Shown here in pieces: positions 16,252 to 25,402 of a DNA stretch of 64,000 nt. Within the stretch, counting starts at the first letter, position 1. Every line of letters begins with the position of its first letter. Source of the stretch: Micromonospora kangleipakensis (lineage in GTDB: Bacteria > Actinomycetota > Actinomycetes > Mycobacteriales > Micromonosporaceae); the NCBI RefSeq assembly GCF_004217615.1, contig NZ_SHLD01000001.1:4216001-4280000 (forward strand), read 5' to 3'. A program made the position numbers and the translations under genes. The notes below the pieces were generated by a model. It was not told where the DNA came from. It worked only from the letters and a program-made list of their open reading frames with translations, and ran no database searches.

Positions 16252-16644
16252 TCACGCTGTCGCGCGATCGCGAGCGATGGCGGCGAAAGCGGCTGCCTGT
16301 ACCAGGGTGAGCAGGCCCGTTCCGACCGCCCACCACGCGCCGACGTCGCCGAAGACCGAAGCCAGTAGGAGGCCCACGCCGAGCCCGAGGGCGAAGGTCA
16401 GGCACGCCGTGACGCGCTTGCCTGATCCGCGCAGCACGGCCCGGCCGCGCCACAGGTAGCTCCACGGCCCGAGCGCCCCGACCAGCAACGCGGTCGCGCC
16501 GATGAGGTCGAGCGTGCCCGGACCATGGGCCGCACTGAACGTGATGAGTCGATCCTGGTCGGGCGCGGCGATCGCGGCTACTCCGGCCGATGACCAGAAC
16601 AGCCACCACACCGCAACCGGCAGCCAACGCACGACCGGCGACAA
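16252..16644 (-). CDS. Small four-helix membrane protein
   Basis: A 130-aa hydrophobic protein with four predicted transmembrane segments: WLPVAVWWLFWSSAGVAAIA, LDLIGATALLVGALGPWSYL, ACLTFALGLGVGLLLASVFG and WWAVGTGLLTLVQAAAFAAI. No known family is recognised. It lies immediately upstream of the split membrane gene and was probably cotranscribed with it. A longer in-frame start exists upstream, but ATG 16644 places the first helix near the N-terminus. Confidence 0.65.
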   Translation of the reverse strand: MSPVVRWLPVAVWWLFWSSAGVAAIAAPDQDRLITFSAAHGPGTLDLIGATALLVGALGPWSYLWRGRAVLRGSGKRVTACLTFALGLGVGLLLASVFGDVGAWWAVGTGLLTLVQAAAFAAIARDRATA

Positions 16645-16833
16645 TACCGGGTGGCGGCCGAGCGGTGATCGGCGGCCTCCTTCGCCTGGCCGGCCGACCT
16701 ATGTGGGGAGGGGCGTGCACACGGACTCGTCTTCGGCCCGTCGCATTGACGCCGCGGCGCCGGACCTGGACCTTGTGAACGTCGGTACCGTGAGGTCTCA
16801 GGTCTCGTTCCGGCCTGTGAGAAAGGGTCTGCG

Positions 16834-17625
16834 ATGCGGTCAAGAGACAACGACGTGGTACGCCATGACCTGATCCTGCGGGAGTTCGCCCGGCAGGCTG
16901 GCACCTTCGAGGACGCGCGCCTCAACGGCGCCTTCACCAGACATCTTCAGCGCCTCGTCGACTTCGCGGGGCCGGACCCCGAGGACGTCTGCCTGGACGT
17001 CGCCTGCGGCACCGGACTGGTCGCCCGCGCGCTCGCCGTGCGCACCCGGCACGTGACCGCGCTTGACGCCACTCCCGAGATGCTGGAGACGGGCAAGGCG
17101 CGGGCCGACGCCGAAGGCATGTCCAACGTGGTGTTCCAGCGGGGCGACGCGGCGCGACTGCCCTTCCTCGACGGTTCGTTCTCGCTCGTGATCTCCAGGT
17201 TCTCGCTGCACCACGTGGCCGAGCCGGACAAGGTCGCGGCCGAGATGGTCCGGGTGTGCCGCGCCGGCGGGCGGGTGGTGGTTGCCGACATGGTGATCAA
17301 GCCGGAGCTGCCCGGCGACCCCGACCGGGTGGAGCGGCTGCGCGACCCGTCCCACGGCGCGATGCTCGGTGCCGAGGCCATCGTCCGGCTGCTCACGTCG
17401 GCCGGGGCAGCGGTCGAGACGTCCGACGTCTTCGACGTCGAGCGTCCGCTTCGTCCCTGGCTCGAGCAGGCCGGTACGGCTGGCGACGTCGCTCGTCAGA
17501 TCGAGCAGGAGCTGTCCGAAGAGCTCTCCGGCGCCGATCCGACCGGCATGCGCCCGCTCACTGTGGACGACGAGCTCTGGTTCACCCAGACGTGGGCACA
17601 CATCTCCGTGACCGTGCCGTCATGA
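16834..17625 (+). CDS. Class I SAM-dependent methyltransferase
   Basis: A 263-aa protein of the Methyltransf_11/UbiE-like group. SAM-binding motif I is LDVACGTGLVARAL (about residue 50), the acidic residue after beta-2 is in VTALDATPEML, motif III-like sequence is RGDAARLPFLDGSFSLVISRFSLHHV, and GGRVVVADMV follows. The acceptor cannot be told: small molecule or quinone methylation are both possible. The gene is convergent with the MatB-like operon, only 21 bp between stops, so it is probably not part of that pathway. Confidence 0.9.
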   Translation: MRSRDNDVVRHDLILREFARQAGTFEDARLNGAFTRHLQRLVDFAGPDPEDVCLDVACGTGLVARALAVRTRHVTALDATPEMLETGKARADAEGMSNVVFQRGDAARLPFLDGSFSLVISRFSLHHVAEPDKVAAEMVRVCRAGGRVVVADMVIKPELPGDPDRVERLRDPSHGAMLGAEAIVRLLTSAGAAVETSDVFDVERPLRPWLEQAGTAGDVARQIEQELSEELSGADPTGMRPLTVDDELWFTQTWAHISVTVPS

Positions 17626-17646
17626 CCGGCCGCGCCGTGGCCGCGT

Positions 17647-19089
17647 TCACCCGCCGGCGAGCAGCTTCTTCTGCACCTTGCCCATCGCGTTGCGAGGTAG
17701 TTGCTCGATCAGATGGACCTGTCGCGGGCGTTTGTGCGCGGAGATCCGACCGGCCACGAACTCGATGAGCTGCGCCTCGGTCACCGCGTCGGCGACCACG
17801 TAGGCGACCACCTGTTGCCCGAGGTCGGGGTGGGGCGCGCCGATCACCGCGGCCTCCCGGACCGCGGGGTGGGCGAGCAGCGCATTCTCCACCTCGCCCG
17901 CGCCGATCCGGTACCCGCCACTTTTGATCATGTCGATGGAGGCGCGGCCGATGATCCGGTGCCACCCGTCGGGGTCGATGGTGGCGACGTCCCCGGTGCG
18001 GAACCAGCCGTCGGAAGTGAACGACTCCCGGTTGGCCTCCGGCCGGTTGAGGTACCCGCTGAACATCATCGGCCCACGTATCTGGAGTTCGCCCGGGGAC
18101 TCACCGTCGGGCGCGACCGGGGTGCCGTCCTCGCCGACCAGCCTGCTCTCCACCCCGGCAAGTCGCGTGCCGACGAACCCGGGCCGGCGCTCTCCGTCCG
18201 CGCGACTGCTGACGGTGATCAGCGTTTCGGTCATCCCGTAGCGCTCGACGGGCGGTTGTCCGGTGAGCTCGGCGAGCTGCTCGAAGACGGGCAGGGGCAG
18301 CGGTGCGCTGCCGGAGACCAGCAGCCGGGCCGACGACAGGGCTCGGGCGGCGGACGGATCGGCGCAGACCCTCGACCACACGGTCGGGACGCCGAAGTAC
18401 AGGGTTCCGGCGGCGGCGGCGTAGGCGTCCGGCCTGGGTCGGCCGGTGTGGGCCAGCCGGGACCCGACCCGGAGTGCTCCCAGGACACCGAGTACGAGGC
18501 CGTGCACGTGGAACAGGGGGAGACCGTGCACCAACAGATCGTCGGGAGTCCACGACCATGCGTCCGCGAGCGCGTCCAGGTCGGCGGCGATCGCCTGCCG
18601 CGGGATGAGGGCTCCCTTCGGTGCTCCCGTGGTGCCGGAGGTGTAGAGGATCAGCGCGGTGCTCTCCGGCGCGGGTTCGGGACAGCTGGTGGCCGAGCGC
18701 GCACTCAGGTCGACAGCGGCGACGGGGACCCGCACCTCCGCCAGCGGCGCGGTGCCCTCGCTGGTCGGGGGGACGAGCAACAGCGAGGCGGCGGAGTCCC
18801 GCAGCACGTAGTCCCGCTCGGCGGGACCGGAGTCCGGCGGCACCGGCACGACGGGTACCCCGGCGAGCAGGCCGGCCACGACCGCCACCACGGTCTCCAT
18901 GCTGGCGGTCGCCCAGATCGCCACCGCGTCGCTGCCGGCGATGCGGTCGGCGAGGGCGGTGGCGGCGGACAACACCGCTTCCCGGGACGCCCGCTGGTCC
19001 CCGACCCGGATCGCGTCCGCGTCGTCACCGAACGCGCCGGACAAGGCCGGCAGCAGCAGGGATTCGCTCCCGTGTCGCATCGTGGTCAT
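17647..19089 (-). CDS. matB: MatB-like malonyl-CoA synthetase / acyl-CoA synthetase
   Basis: A 480-aa AMP-forming acyl-CoA ligase, the length of Streptomyces MatB (about 485 aa). It has the P-loop-like STALILYTSGTTGAPKGAL, HVHGLVLGVLGALRVG, VERYGMTETLITVS (malonate-type YGMTET core), DGWFRTGDVA, and the catalytic lysine region LPRNAMGKVQKK at the end. The close resemblance to MatB in HVHGLVLG and RYGMTETL suggests malonate or a substituted malonate as substrate, made into the CoA ester with ATP. ATG 19089 overlaps the stop of the enoyl-CoA hydratase gene (ATGA), so the two are translationally coupled. It is the third gene of the CaiB operon. Confidence 0.85.
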   Translation of the reverse strand: MTTMRHGSESLLLPALSGAFGDDADAIRVGDQRASREAVLSAATALADRIAGSDAVAIWATASMETVVAVVAGLLAGVPVVPVPPDSGPAERDYVLRDSAASLLLVPPTSEGTAPLAEVRVPVAAVDLSARSATSCPEPAPESTALILYTSGTTGAPKGALIPRQAIAADLDALADAWSWTPDDLLVHGLPLFHVHGLVLGVLGALRVGSRLAHTGRPRPDAYAAAAGTLYFGVPTVWSRVCADPSAARALSSARLLVSGSAPLPLPVFEQLAELTGQPPVERYGMTETLITVSSRADGERRPGFVGTRLAGVESRLVGEDGTPVAPDGESPGELQIRGPMMFSGYLNRPEANRESFTSDGWFRTGDVATIDPDGWHRIIGRASIDMIKSGGYRIGAGEVENALLAHPAVREAAVIGAPHPDLGQQVVAYVVADAVTEAQLIEFVAGRISAHKRPRQVHLIEQLPRNAMGKVQKKLLAGG

Positions 19090-19868
19090 TGTCCCGTCCA
19101 TGTCGTCGGCTGCTTGGCGGTGAAGGCCTGGACGGCGGCCCGGAAGTCGTCGCTGCCATAGACCCGGGAGACGATGTCGTCACCGTCGGCGCGGCCCCTG
19201 CGTAGCCGTCGGATCGCCTCCTTCGTCGCCCACATGGTCAGCGGGGCATGCCCGGCCAGGCGGTCGACGGTCTGCTGGACGGCCGCGTCGAGATCCTCCG
19301 TGGACTCGGCCACGAACCCGGCCGCGTGCGCCTCCCGACCGGAGTAGAACGTCGCGTTGAGCAGCAGATCCAGGGTACGGGCCGGCCCGAGGTGGTGCAG
19401 CAGCAGCGCATAGGTGGGCATCGACAGGCAGTTACCCAGGGTCCTGGCGATGGGAATCCCGAACCGCGCGTCGGGTGTGGCGAGTCGTAGGTCGCACACG
19501 GCGGCGATCGCCAGGCCCGCACCGACGCAGTATCCGCGGATGGCCGCGACCGTCGGTACGTTGACATCCTCCAGCCGGTCCAGCACCCGCGTGATCTTCT
19601 TCTCGTATTCGACCCCGTCGGCGCCGCCGGTGAAGTCCGCGAACTGTCTGATGTCGGTGCCGGCGACGAAGGCGTCCTCGCCCGCCCCGCGCAGCACCAG
19701 CACCCGCACGTCGTCGTCCGCGTCGGCCCGTTCACACGCCTGGTACAGGCCGTCGTACATCGCCCACGTCATCGCGTTGCGCTGCCGGGGTCGGTTGAAG
19801 GTCACGGCGAGGGCCGGGCCCTGCTGTTCCACCAGGACCTCGGAGCGGGAATCGGGCGACGAGGGCAT
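19086..19868 (-). CDS. Enoyl-CoA hydratase/isomerase family protein
   Basis: A 260-aa crotonase-fold protein. The CoA-binding and oxyanion-hole segments are AFVAGTDIRQFADF and IRGYCVGAGLAIAAVCDLRLA. The usual catalytic glutamate pair is partly replaced (GNCLSMPTYALLLHHLG lacks the common PE-x-G core), so the reaction may be hydration, isomerisation or decarboxylation of a CoA ester. It is preceded by AGGAGGTAG, which overlaps the stop of the CaiB gene (3-bp gap), and overlaps MatB downstream: a tight three-gene operon. Confidence 0.88.
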   Translation of the reverse strand: MPSSPDSRSEVLVEQQGPALAVTFNRPRQRNAMTWAMYDGLYQACERADADDDVRVLVLRGAGEDAFVAGTDIRQFADFTGGADGVEYEKKITRVLDRLEDVNVPTVAAIRGYCVGAGLAIAAVCDLRLATPDARFGIPIARTLGNCLSMPTYALLLHHLGPARTLDLLLNATFYSGREAHAAGFVAESTEDLDAAVQQTVDRLAGHAPLTMWATKEAIRRLRRGRADGDDIVSRVYGSDDFRAAVQAFTAKQPTTWTGQ

Positions 19869-19871
19869 GGC

Positions 19872-21131
19872 CTACCTCCTGGTCGTCGTTGTCGCGGCGG
19901 AGCTCGTGGTCGTGGCGCCGCCCACGTCGGCGGCCAGGGCGGCACCGGAGGCGACGAGGTGATCGATCTCCGCCGCGCCGCAACCGGCGGCGAGCAGCAC
20001 CTCCCGGGTGTCGGCGCCGAGGACGGGGCCCGCGCCCGCGCGCTGGACCGGGGTCTCGGACATGCGCATCGGCGAGCCGAGTTGGCGCACCGACCCGAGG
20101 GTCGGGTGCGGGGCGTCCCAGAAGAAGCCGCGGGCCGCAAGGTGCTCGTCGGTGAAGACCTCGCCGTAGTCGGCGATCGGGGCGCACGGCACGCCGGCCT
20201 TGTTGAGCCGCTCGATGATCTCCGCCGTGCTCATTGTGCTCGTCACGGTCTCGATGCTCTCGATCAGCTCCGCGCGGTTCTCCAGCCGGGAGAACGCGTC
20301 CGCGTAGCGCGGGTCCGCGAGCAGCCGGGTCAGCCCGAGGGCCTCACAGAACGCCTGCCAGTTGCGCGGGGTGGTGGCGCCGATCGTCACGTAGCCGTCG
20401 CTGCTGTGCACCGCCTGGTACGGAGCGTTGCTCTGGTGCGCCGAGCCCATCGGGCCGCCCACCTCGCCGGTCGCGAAGTACTTTCCCGCCTCCCAGACGG
20501 CGAAGGACACTCCGGCCTCGAACAGCGAAACGTCGATGTGCTGCCCCGCTCCGGAGCGGTCCCGCTCCCTGAGCGCGGCGGTGACCGCGAGCGCCAGGTA
20601 GAGGCCGCAGACCAGGTCGCAGATCGGCACGCCCACCTTCGCCGGTGGACCGCCGGGGTGGCCGGTGATGCTCATCAGCCCGCTCCGCGCCTGCGCCATG
20701 ATGTCCAACCCCGGCAGATTCGCGAGCGGCCCGTCCTGCCCCCAGCCTGAGGCGGAGGCGTACACCAGGCGGGGGTTGATCTCCCGCAGGTCCTGGTAAC
20801 CGAGACCGAGACGGCGCATGGCGCCGGGACGGAGGTTCTCGACGAGGACGTCGGCCCGCTCGACCAGTCGGAGGAACGCCGACCGCGCATCCGGCGACTT
20901 GAGGTCCAGGGCGACCGAGCGCTTGTTGCGGTTGATGCGCACGAACGGCGAGCTCTCGGTCCCGAGGAACGGACCGGTCTGGCGTACCGGGTCACCGCCG
21001 GTCGAGTGCTCGACCTTGATGACGTTCGCACCGAGGTCGGCGAGTTGCAGGGCGGCGAACGGCGCCGCCATGAACGCCCCGATCTCCAACACGGTCACTC
21101 CGGTCAGGGGCGGCGTGCGTTCGTTGGTCAT
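19872..21131 (-). CDS. CaiB/BaiF family CoA-transferase
   Basis: A 419-aa class III CoA-transferase. N-terminal VLEIGAFMAAPFAALQLADLGANVIKVEHSTGGDPVR, the NRNKRSVALDLKSPDAR motif, the catalytic aspartate region NLPGLDIMAQARSGLMSITG and the C-terminal AGVPCAPI segment are all present. Such enzymes move CoA between carboxylic acids (oxalate, formate, succinate, itaconate and others). In this operon it may activate the substrate that the hydratase processes, while MatB offers a separate ATP-dependent activation. ATG 21131 starts the homology. The C-terminus ends in a Ser/Thr-rich tail. The operon is divergent from gntR and probably repressed by it. Confidence 0.9.
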   Translation of the reverse strand: MTNERTPPLTGVTVLEIGAFMAAPFAALQLADLGANVIKVEHSTGGDPVRQTGPFLGTESSPFVRINRNKRSVALDLKSPDARSAFLRLVERADVLVENLRPGAMRRLGLGYQDLREINPRLVYASASGWGQDGPLANLPGLDIMAQARSGLMSITGHPGGPPAKVGVPICDLVCGLYLALAVTAALRERDRSGAGQHIDVSLFEAGVSFAVWEAGKYFATGEVGGPMGSAHQSNAPYQAVHSSDGYVTIGATTPRNWQAFCEALGLTRLLADPRYADAFSRLENRAELIESIETVTSTMSTAEIIERLNKAGVPCAPIADYGEVFTDEHLAARGFFWDAPHPTLGSVRQLGSPMRMSETPVQRAGAGPVLGADTREVLLAAGCGAAEIDHLVASGAALAADVGGATTTSSAATTTTRR

Positions 21132-21240
21132 CGACCTGCCTCCGGGGTGATCGGCGCCGGTACGTGATCGCGGGACAACCCGTGCCGCACGGGGGAGCAC
21201 AGGGTGTTCGGATGGGAAAGCTACCGGTAGAGTTTAACCG

Positions 21241-21257
21241 TTGTCTACAGAAGACAA
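21241..21257. promoter_or_regulatory. GntR-type operator between CaiB operon and gntR
   Basis: TTGTCT-ACAGA-AGACAA is a perfect 6-bp inverted repeat located 21 bp before the gntR start and about 110 bp before the CaiB start. A second short palindrome CTACCGGTAG lies at 21221-21230. FCD-type GntR repressors bind such short dyads, so both divergent units are likely under its control. Confidence 0.6.
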
Positions 21258-21277
21258 GCCCGTAGTTAGGAGTTCCG

Positions 21278-22045
21278 ATGGCGGAGCGGACGACGGTGAC
21301 GAGGCCGGACGGGACGGCCCGCCGGATAGCGCACCCGCCGAGCCTGGCGCGGCTCGCCGCGGACGCCGTGCGGAAGATGATCCTCACGGGCGAGTTGCAG
21401 CCGGGTGACCGCGTGGTGGAGAACCAGCTCACCCACCAGCTCGGGGTGTCCCGGCCGCCGTTGCGCGAGGCGTTGCGCGTGCTGGAGCAGGAGGGCCTGC
21501 TCGTCCAGCAGCCCCGGCGCGGGGTGATCGTCGTCCCGATCACCCTGCACGACGTCTACGAGATCTTCACGCTCCGCGATCAGCTTGAGCGGATGGCGGT
21601 CGAGCTCGGCGTACCCGTGCGATCGCCGGATCGTCTCGAGCGCTGCCGGGCGGCGCTACGTGACCTGGAGGATGCCGCCCGGGCCGGCGACGCCGCGACC
21701 GTCACGGATCGCGCGTTCGACTTCCATCTGGCCGTGGTGGGATTGGCCGGCCACCGCAGGCTCGAGGAGTCCTACCGCTCCCTGTCTCTGCAGATGCGGC
21801 TCTGCATGGGCATGAACCAGCGGGCCAGGGTGGCCGGCGAGGGGCTGTGGGGAATTGTCGAACGGCACCGCGCGATCCTGGAGACCCTGGAGCGCGGGGA
21901 CCCGCAGGAGGCCCTCGAGGTGCTCACCGACCATGGGCAGCACACCTTCGTCCTCGAACTCGGCCACTCACTCGACGGCCGCTCGGCCGAGGCGGAGGCC
22001 TGGCTGGAACGGCTCGGCCGTTCCCGCTCCGACACCGCACCGTAG
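21278..22045 (+). CDS. GntR-family (FCD domain) transcriptional regulator
   Basis: A 255-aa regulator: winged helix at about 20-85 (LAADAVRKMILTGELQPGDR, then QLGVSRPPLREALRVLEQEG) and an FCD ligand-binding domain at about 95-235 with metal-type histidines (FDFHLAVVGLAGH and VERHRAILETL). FCD repressors usually release DNA on binding a carboxylic acid. Placement opposite the CaiB/hydratase/MatB operon with a dyad operator between suggests it senses that pathway's substrate. The next gene begins 17 bp after its stop. Confidence 0.92.
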   Translation: MAERTTVTRPDGTARRIAHPPSLARLAADAVRKMILTGELQPGDRVVENQLTHQLGVSRPPLREALRVLEQEGLLVQQPRRGVIVVPITLHDVYEIFTLRDQLERMAVELGVPVRSPDRLERCRAALRDLEDAARAGDAATVTDRAFDFHLAVVGLAGHRRLEESYRSLSLQMRLCMGMNQRARVAGEGLWGIVERHRAILETLERGDPQEALEVLTDHGQHTFVLELGHSLDGRSAEAEAWLERLGRSRSDTAP

Positions 22046-22062
22046 ACCTGGAGGCCCCGATC

Positions 22063-22596
22063 GTGAGCACGCAACCGCTCGTCGTCGACCTCGGCGACCG
22101 CAGGCCGGAGATCGACCCCGCGGCATGGGCGGCCCCGGGCTGCACGATCATCGGCTCCGTACGGCTGGCGGCCGGTGCCAGCGTCTGGTACGGCTGCGTG
22201 CTGCGCGCCGACACCGCGGACATCAGCATCGGCGCCGGCAGCAACATCCAGGACGGGTGCGTCGTGCACGCCGATCCGGGCTTTCCGACGGTCGTGGGTT
22301 CGGGGGTCTCCGTCGGGCACCGCGCCGTGCTGCACGGCTGCACGATCGAGGACGACGTCCTGATCGGCATGGGAGCCGTGGTCCTCAACGGCGCACGGAT
22401 CGGTTCCGGCTCGCTGGTCGCCGCCGGCGCGGTCGTGCTGGAGGGGGCGGTGGTTCCGCCCGGCTCGCTCGTTGCCGGGCTGCCCGCCCGGGTGCGGCGT
22501 GACCTCACGGCGGAGGAACGCGCGAGCATCGTGCGCGACGCCGAGGGGTACGCGGATCGCGCCCGTGCGCACGCCGCAGCGATGTCCCTGCTCTGA
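22063..22596 (+). CDS. Gamma-class carbonic anhydrase-like hexapeptide protein
   Basis: A 177-aa left-handed beta-helix protein: repeated hexapeptides such as [40 protein letters not shown] and [20 protein letters not shown]. The histidines in [14 protein letters not shown] match zinc ligands of gamma carbonic anhydrases (YrdA/PaaY-like). PaaY-type relatives act as thioesterases in CoA catabolism, which fits the linked CoA-ester operon. GTG 22063 has CCTGGAGG upstream and follows gntR by 17 bp, so it is cotranscribed with the regulator. Confidence 0.85.
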   Translation: MSTQPLVVDLGDRRPEIDPAAWAAPGCTIIGSVRLAAGASVWYGCVLRADTADISIGAGSNIQDGCVVHADPGFPTVVGSGVSVGHRAVLHGCTIEDDVLIGMGAVVLNGARIGSGSLVAAGAVVLEGAVVPPGSLVAGLPARVRRDLTAEERASIVRDAEGYADRARAHAAAMSLL

Positions 22597-22613
22597 CGAG
22601 CACGCCGGGCGGG

Positions 22614-23441
22614 TCAGCCGGCGATGCGATCCGCTGTCGCGGTACGCGGGACGCTGAGTTCGTCGGCCAGGTCCGCGGCGGCCTGACGCAGCAGCGGCAC
22701 GGCCCGCTCGACCACGTCGGGCGTCATGCGTGGCGCCGGCCCGGAGACCGAGACGGCGAGCCGGTTCGAGGTGCCGAGCACCGGTACGGCGACACAGCGC
22801 ACGCCGATTTCCTGCTCGCCGTCGTCCATGGCGTAGCCCTGGGCCCGTACCCGGTCGATCTCCTCGGCGAACCGGCGTGGTTCGGTGATGGTGTGCTCGG
22901 TCTGGGCCGGCATGCCGGTGCGCTCGAGGAGCGTATGCACGTCGCTCGGCGGCAGGTGGGCGAGCAGGGCCTTCCCCACGGCGGTGCAGTGCGGATAGAC
23001 GCGCCGTCCGACCTCGGTGAACATCCGCATCGACTGCCGGGACTGGACCTGCGCCACGTACACGACGCGGTCACCGTCCAGCATCGCGAGGTTCGCGCTC
23101 TCGCCGAGGGCGTCGACGAGCCGGGACAGGTACGGCCGGGACCAGGTGCCCAGCAGGTGGCTCGCGCTGTCGCCGAGCCGGATCAGGCGGGGACCCAGGG
23201 AGTACTGCCGGGACGGCTCCTGCCGGACGTAGCCGAGGTCGACCAGGGTACGGATCAGCCGGTGAATGGTGGGCAGCGCGAGCCCGGACTCCTGGGCGAG
23301 CCGGGACAGTCCGATCACGCCACCGGCGTCCGCCATTATCTCGAGCAGCTCGAAAGCTCTTTCCAGCGACTGGACGCCACCGGGCACCCGACCTCTCGGC
23401 TGCGTGCCGTCGGCAGCCAGGTCCGGGGTCGACTCGGTCAC
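22614..23441 (-). CDS. IclR-family transcriptional regulator
   Basis: A 275-aa regulator. After a flexible N-terminus, the winged helix (about 22-85) has [20 protein letters not shown] and [20 protein letters not shown]. The IclR effector domain (about 100-265) has [19 protein letters not shown] and [20 protein letters not shown], all standard. Effectors in the family are often glyoxylate, pyruvate or aromatic acids. It is divergent from malate synthase, and two copies of a 15-bp element with ~TTCCG...CGGAA symmetry lie between them; related elements occur before the aminotransferase and the carrier. It is the obvious candidate regulator of that set and probably autoregulates. Confidence 0.92.
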   Translation of the reverse strand: MTESTPDLAADGTQPRGRVPGGVQSLERAFELLEIMADAGGVIGLSRLAQESGLALPTIHRLIRTLVDLGYVRQEPSRQYSLGPRLIRLGDSASHLLGTWSRPYLSRLVDALGESANLAMLDGDRVVYVAQVQSRQSMRMFTEVGRRVYPHCTAVGKALLAHLPPSDVHTLLERTGMPAQTEHTITEPRRFAEEIDRVRAQGYAMDDGEQEIGVRCVAVPVLGTSNRLAVSVSGPAPRMTPDVVERAVPLLRQAAADLADELSVPRTATADRIAG

Positions 23442-23498
23442 TCAGATCCTCCTTCTGCCCGGATGCGCCTGGGAGGGTCACCGGTCACGCCGCGCTAT

Positions 23499-23513
23499 TT
23501 CCGCATCGCAGAA
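23499..23513. promoter_or_regulatory. IclR-type operator, site A (iclR/malate synthase)
   Basis: TTCCGCATCGCAGAA, one arm mismatch, lies 58 bp before the iclR start. It matches the consensus TTCCGCATNGCGGAA shared with sites at 23561, 29558 and 29744. Confidence 0.6.
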
Positions 23514-23560
23514 GTCTATCCGGCGCGACCGGGGACCCTCCGCGCGGCTCTCCACTTGAC

Positions 23561-23575
23561 TTCCGTAGAGCGGAA
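23561..23575. promoter_or_regulatory. IclR-type operator, site B (iclR/malate synthase)
   Basis: TTCCGTAGAGCGGAA has perfect 5-bp arms (TTCCG/CGGAA). It lies in the same intergenic region, toward malate synthase, adjacent to an A/T-rich stretch (AAATTATTAT) that may be the -10 area. Confidence 0.6.
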
Positions 23576-23717
23576 ATTATTATCCACAATGATGAAAGGG
23601 CGCGGATCGGCGCCCGGCGGGGTGCCACTGGAGGTGGCACCGGCGTCCATGCGTCGGCTCTTGCCGCGCCGAAGACTTCGGCCAGATGGCCGCGGGAGAC
23701 AGGAGAAGGTGATCCGG

Positions 23718-25319
23718 ATGCCCGAGATCGACGTGACCGGCGGCCCGGTGGCGCGCGGCGAGGAGATTCTCACCCCCGAGGCGCTGGCCTTCGTCGCCGA
23801 GCTGCAGGAGCGGTTCGCCGGCCGCCGCGACGAGTTGCTCGACCTGCGCCGCCAGCGCCGGGCCGCGGTCGCCCGCAGCCACCGGTTCGATTTCCTGCCC
23901 GAGACGCGGGAGGTGCGGGAGGCCGGGTGGACCGTCGCTCCCGCCCCCGACGACCTGCGGGACCGCCGGGTGGAGATCACCGGACCGACCGAGCGCAAGA
24001 TGACGATCAACGCCCTCAACTCCGGCGCCCGGGTCTGGCTCGCCGATCTCGAGGACGCGAACACGCCCCACTGGGGCAACGTCGTGGGCGGGCAGCTCAA
24101 CCTGTACGACGCAGTGCGCCGGACGATCTCCTTCGCCTCCCCGGACGGCCGCGAGTACGCGCTGCGCGAGGACGGGCGGCTCGCGACGATCGTGGTGCGA
24201 CCGCGCGGCTGGCACTTCGACGAGACCCAGCTGCTCGTCGACGGCAGGCCGGTCGTGGGCGCCCTGGTCGACTTCGGCCTGTACTTCTTCCACAACGCCG
24301 AGGAACTCCTGCGCCGGGGCAGTGGCCCGTACTTCTACCTGCCCAAGATGGAGAGCCACCTCGAGGCGCGGCTGTGGAACGAGGTGTTCACCTTCGCGCA
24401 GCAGCGGCTCGGCATCGCCCACGGCACGATCCGCGCGACCGTGCTGATCGAGACGATGCCGGCGGCGTTCGAGATGGAGGAGATCCTCTACGAGCTGCGG
24501 GAGCACGCGTCGGGCCTCAACGCCGGCCGGTGGGACTACCTGTTCAGCATCATCAAGTACTTCCGCGACTCCGGCGCCGACTTCGTGCTGCCGGACCGGA
24601 ACTCGGTGACGATGACCGCCCCCTTCATGCGCGCCTACACCGAACTGCTGGTGCGCACCTGCCACAAGCACGGGGCGTTCGCGATCGGCGGGATGGCGGC
24701 CTTCATCTCCAGCCGACGTGATCCGCAGGTCAACCAGGTGGCGCTGGCGAAGGTCCGCGAGGACAAGGAGCGGGAGGCCGGGGACGGCTTCGACGGTTCG
24801 TGGGTCGCGCACCCCGACCTGGTGCCCGTCTGCCAGGAGGTGTTCGACCGGGTGCTCGGCGACCGGCCGAACCAGCTCGACCGGCTGCGCGAGGAGGTCT
24901 CGATCACCGCGGACCAGCTGCTCGACGTGCGAAGCACCCCCGGCGCCGTCACCGAGGCCGGGCTGCGCAACAACATCAGCGTCGCGCTGCAGTACCTCGC
25001 CTCGTGGCTGGCCGGCAACGGCGCGGTGGCCATCAACAACCTGATGGAGGACGCGGCGACCGCCGAGATCGCCCGCTCGCAGATCTGGCAGTGGGTGCAC
25101 AACCACGTCGAGCTCGACACCGGTACGACCGTCACCGGCGAGCTGGTCGAGCGCATCCTCGACGAGGAGCTGGCCACGATCCGCGACGCCCTGGGGAAGG
25201 AGCAGTTCGACGAGGAGCGGTTCGCCCAGGCCCGGCAGCTGGTCCTCGAGGTCGCTCTGGCCGACGACTACGCCGACTTCCTCACCCTTCCCGCGTACCA
25301 GGTTTCCTCCCAGAAGTGA
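23718..25319 (+). CDS. aceB: Malate synthase A
   Basis: A 533-aa enzyme, the same length as E. coli AceB, condensing glyoxylate with acetyl-CoA to L-malate. Hallmarks are [48 protein letters not shown] (catalytic Arg and Glu), [15 protein letters not shown] and the C-terminal [19 protein letters not shown] with the catalytic Asp. ATG 23718 has AGGAGAAGG 8-9 bases upstream; the 140-bp leader starts near operator B. No isocitrate lyase gene is in the window, so its glyoxylate probably comes from the linked dehydrogenase or aminotransferase, not from the glyoxylate shunt. Confidence 0.96.
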   Translation: MPEIDVTGGPVARGEEILTPEALAFVAELQERFAGRRDELLDLRRQRRAAVARSHRFDFLPETREVREAGWTVAPAPDDLRDRRVEITGPTERKMTINALNSGARVWLADLEDANTPHWGNVVGGQLNLYDAVRRTISFASPDGREYALREDGRLATIVVRPRGWHFDETQLLVDGRPVVGALVDFGLYFFHNAEELLRRGSGPYFYLPKMESHLEARLWNEVFTFAQQRLGIAHGTIRATVLIETMPAAFEMEEILYELREHASGLNAGRWDYLFSIIKYFRDSGADFVLPDRNSVTMTAPFMRAYTELLVRTCHKHGAFAIGGMAAFISSRRDPQVNQVALAKVREDKEREAGDGFDGSWVAHPDLVPVCQEVFDRVLGDRPNQLDRLREEVSITADQLLDVRSTPGAVTEAGLRNNISVALQYLASWLAGNGAVAINNLMEDAATAEIARSQIWQWVHNHVELDTGTTVTGELVERILDEELATIRDALGKEQFDEERFAQARQLVLEVALADDYADFLTLPAYQVSSQK

Positions 25320-25334
25320 GCACGTGCAGCTGAA

Positions 25335-25368
25335 CCCCGGCGGGGCTGCGACAGCAGCGCCGCCGGGG
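25335..25368. terminator. Bidirectional terminator between malate synthase and the dehydrogenase
   Basis: CCCCGGCGG pairs with CCGCCGGGG, and inside it GCTGC pairs with GCAGC around a GACA loop, separated by one G/G mismatch. It lies 16 bp after the malate synthase stop and 35 bp after the convergent dehydrogenase stop. Confidence 0.7.
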
Positions 25369-25402
25369 GCGGCCGCGCACCGGGGGCACCGGCTGCCGAT
25401 CG

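Noticed and set aside
17647..21131. Reading the CaiB/hydratase/MatB operon as an itaconate or oxalate pathway
   Set aside because: No citramalyl-CoA lyase, oxalyl-CoA decarboxylase or formyl-CoA genes are present, so naming the substrate would be guesswork.
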